Origin: JBMNTQ01 sp050945815
GTDB taxonomy: Bacteria; Bacillota; Clostridia; Christensenellales; JBMNTQ01
Assembly (NCBI GenBank): GCA_050945815.1
Contig: JBMNTQ010000101.1
Location: forward strand, 1-7,409
Length of the DNA stretch: 7,409 nucleotides
Direction: 5' to 3'
The translations under genes were made by a program, and so were the position numbers. Shown piece by piece: positions 6,252-7,409 of this stretch; positions within the stretch are counted from its first letter, which is position 1; every line of letters begins with the position of its first letter. A model generated the notes under the pieces. That model worked only from the letters and a program-made list of their open reading frames with translations. It had not been told where the DNA came from and did not search any database.

Positions 6252-6283
6252 AAAGCCAAATTTCCCTAATGGAAAGCGGCTTT
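6252..6283. repeat. Inverted repeat with internal loop
   Basis: AAAGCC (6252-6257) pairs with GGCTTT (6278-6283), and inside it TTTCC (6261-6265) with GGAAA (6271-6275). No U tract follows, so it is not a terminator; function unknown. Confidence 0.45.
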
Positions 6284-6356
6284 GCAAAGAAACGAATACG
6301 AGATGAGCTTTTTTAGCGAAAGACTAGAAGACGTATTGGCAGGATGATCTGATTGA

Positions 6357-6473
6357 TCGAAGCATGAGACCGGGTGTTCTCTGCTGCAAGCACAGCTTGA
6401 AGCAGAGAAGCAGAACGGTAGGATAATCGACAATATTAAGAAGAATCGGCTGGTTGAGGTGTTTGCTGTTTAG
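6357..6473 (+). pseudogene. Possible remnant of a decayed coding sequence
   Basis: A 38-residue open stretch with no start codon, after an in-frame TGA, ends QAQLEAEKQNGRIIDNIKKN followed by RLVEVFAV and a stop. It reads like the C-terminal helix of a real protein. About 10-50 bases earlier, in other frames, lie further protein-like scraps (MSFFSERLEDVLAG at 6303-6347). Together these suggest a gene broken by frameshifts. I do not recognise the family. The rest of 6244-6561 holds only two hairpins and a purine-rich stretch (6474-6508). Confidence 0.2.
6377..6409. repeat. Strong imperfect inverted repeat
   Basis: TTCTCTGCT (6377-6385) pairs with AGCAGAGAA (6401-6409); after one G-A mismatch CAAGC pairs with GCTTG around an ACA loop. 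That is 14 base pairs in 33 nt. No T tract follows on either strand. It lies inside the possible coding remnant. Confidence 0.6.
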
Positions 6474-6561
6474 GAAGAAGGAAGGGCAAAGAGGGGGGAA
6501 GATGGGGGCTTTGCAAGCGGCTAAAAAAATAGATTTATTGATGCAAAGGGGTAAATTGAAG

Positions 6562-6590
6562 TTGGCAACTTAGGATTTTTGTGTTAAAAT
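6562..6590 (+). promoter_or_regulatory. Sigma-A promoter of the ATP synthase operon
   Basis: TTGGCA (6562-6567), a 17-nt spacer and TAAAAT (6585-6590) each match the consensus at five of six positions. Transcription would start near 6597, leaving a leader of about 160 nt before atpZ. It is the only good promoter between the hydrolase terminator and atpZ. Confidence 0.7.
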
Positions 6591-6754
6591 TAATGCTATA
6601 GACAATGAAATACAGTCGATTCAGTAGAATATGCGCAGCTGGAGCATCAACCTATAGATCGTATATTTGCCGTAATGGGGTGAAAGTGATCTGATAAAAT
6701 CATTTGCGCTCCATTTTTATATTATGCTCCGAAACTGGAAAGGGGTAAAATGTT

Positions 6755-6982
6755 CTGAAAAACAAGCCGCCCAACGGTGATAAACAGAGAGAGTTTTTGC
6801 AAGCGTTATCTTTTTTCTCGCAAATTGGGATAACGATGGCAGCATGTGTGTTAATCGGCGTATTTCTTGGCAGGTTTCTAGACAACCTACTAGGTACGAC
6901 GCCATACCTCCTGCTGCTTTTTTCTTTGTTTGGGGTGGGGGCTGCGTTTAAGGCGTTGTTTGATTTAGCAGGGAAAAAGTAA
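6755..6982 (+). CDS. atpZ: AtpZ/AtpI-family small membrane protein of the ATP synthase operon
   Basis: The protein has 75 residues from a CTG start, with a short polar N-terminus, two membrane helices (~19-38 and ~50-67) and between them the family signature GRFLDNLLGTTP (39-50), plus FGVGAAFKALFDL at the end. In Firmicutes AtpZ precedes the ATP synthase genes and has been linked to ion (Mg2+/Ca2+) transport and enzyme assembly. The start is a problem: no in-frame ATG or GTG exists between the TAA at 6746-6748 and the family-conserved QALSFFSQIG. In-frame options are CTG at 6755 (9 nt after AGGGG) or TTG at 6797, which would cut the N-terminus and has no good ribosome binding site. The ATG at 6750 is best spaced but reads only Met-Phe-stop. 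atpI follows closely. Confidence 0.75.
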   Translation: MKNKPPNGDKQREFLQALSFFSQIGITMAACVLIGVFLGRFLDNLLGTTPYLLLLFSLFGVGAAFKALFDLAGKK

Positions 6983-7004
6983 CATGGAGTTTGAAAGGTG
7001 TATG

Positions 7005-7376
7005 ATGAAACTCTCTGACCATGCGAAAAAAATGATTCGGACAATCTGTATTTTGCTGTTCATTCTCGTTGTAGCGGGGGTTGTTTACTACCGCTCCTGG
7101 TCGTGTTTGCCCTTTGTGTTTGGAGCCTTGTTAGGGGCGGCCGTTAGTATCTTGAAAGTTTTGCTTTTAGAACGAGCTGTTGATAAGGCCCTTGCAATGG
7201 AGGAGAAGGCTGCCGGGAATTATGTACGCCTACAACACCTTTTGCGACTGCTTCTTACTGCTGTGGTGTTGGTGCTGGCGGCGCTTGTTCCGGCGATCAG
7301 CCTATGGGGTGCGGCGGCGGGAGTTTTTACGTTTCAGATATCTGTGTATATTCTGAAATTTTCCTTGAAGTCTTAA
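7005..7376 (+). CDS. atpI: ATP synthase subunit I (AtpI)
   Basis: The protein has 123 residues and four predicted membrane helices (~11-28, 35-55, 80-97, 99-117), with the short polar N-terminus and the basic loop LLLERAVDKALAMEEKAA after helix 2 that are usual in AtpI. The family assists ATP synthase c-ring assembly and ion supply in the cell membrane. The ATG at 7005 is preferred because AAAGG (6994-6998) lies 6 nt before it; ATG 7002 (3-nt gap) or ATG 6984, one base after the atpZ stop, are alternatives that add one or seven residues. It is transcribed with atpZ from the promoter at 6562. Confidence 0.75.
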   Translation: MKLSDHAKKMIRTICILLFILVVAGVVYYRSWSCLPFVFGALLGAAVSILKVLLLERAVDKALAMEEKAAGNYVRLQHLLRLLLTAVVLVLAALVPAISLWGAAAGVFTFQISVYILKFSLKS

Positions 7377-7385
7377 GGTGCGCCG

Positions 7386-7409
7386 GTGTTTTCGCAAGAG
7401 GATGGGTGG
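7386..7409 (+). CDS. Possible start of the next ATP synthase gene (subunit a expected), cut by window edge
   Basis: AAGGTG (7375-7380) overlapping the atpI stop lies 5 nt before a GTG at 7386, whose frame stays open for eight codons (MFSQEDGW) to the edge. In Firmicutes atpB usually follows atpI, so the position fits, but eight residues are too few to identify it; ATG 7402 in another frame is an alternative start. Confidence 0.3.

Noticed and set aside
6481..6510. G-rich stretch as a G-quadruplex
   Set aside because: Only three separate G runs of three or more are present, so a stable four-run quadruplex is not supported.
6620..6628. CAGTAGA near the atp promoter as a BlaI operator
   Set aside because: Only a half site; no partner TAC at the 4-nt spacing seen in the two real dyads.
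6605..6694. 29-codon upstream ORF in the atp leader
   Set aside because: The ATG is about 8 nt after the predicted transcript start and has no ribosome binding site.

Overview
The window looks like the chromosome of a spore-forming, low-GC Gram-positive bacterium of the Firmicutes, most likely class Clostridia. The evidence is a BclA-type collagen-like surface protein, a BlaI/M56-peptidase regulatory pair, strong AAGGAGG-type ribosome binding sites, TTGACA-type promoters, and the front of an F-type ATP synthase operon with atpZ and atpI ahead of the subunit a position. I cannot name a genus or species.

Layout. Bases 2-907 (+) hold the 3' part of a collagen-like gene: a cysteine-rich stretch, 43 Gly-X-Y triplets and a C1q/TNF-like C-terminal domain; its start lies left of the window. 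Bases 908-1630 form a gene-poor spacer with two rho-independent terminators on the + strand (1248-1284 with a UUCG tetraloop, and 1345-1380), a 47-codon small ORF (1424-1567) and a large hairpin at 1586-1623. Bases 1617-4176 (-) carry a regulatory operon: a promoter with two operator dyads, a BlaI-type repressor, an overlapping M56 (BlaR1/MecR1-like) membrane peptidase, and a decayed partial copy of the peptidase's own C-terminus just downstream.

Bases 4177-5106 are mostly non-coding. They contain a degenerate tRNA remnant (- strand, 4338-4392), a possible terminator, three perfect or near-perfect 21-bp tandem repeats (4786-4848) and another possible terminator. Bases 5107-6243 form a self-contained unit of promoter, membrane-anchored alpha/beta hydrolase and strong terminator. 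Bases 6244-6561 hold two hairpins and traces of decayed coding sequence. From 6562 a good promoter drives a leader of about 160 nt, then atpZ (with a puzzling start), atpI, and perhaps the first codons of the next ATP synthase gene at the right edge.

How the genes work together. The repressor and peptidase should form a signal relay: the peptidase senses something outside the cell, its cytoplasmic zinc site fires, and the repressor leaves the two operators, which here control the pair's own transcription. The peptidase's outer domain shows no penicillin-binding signature, so the signal is probably not a beta-lactam, and no obvious target gene lies beside the pair. AtpZ and AtpI are small membrane proteins linked to ATP synthase assembly and ion supply. 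The collagen-like gene and the hydrolase are separate transcription units. The most unusual points are the changed sensor domain with its downstream partial duplicate, the cysteine pattern of the collagen-like protein, the tRNA remnant and the non-standard atpZ start.
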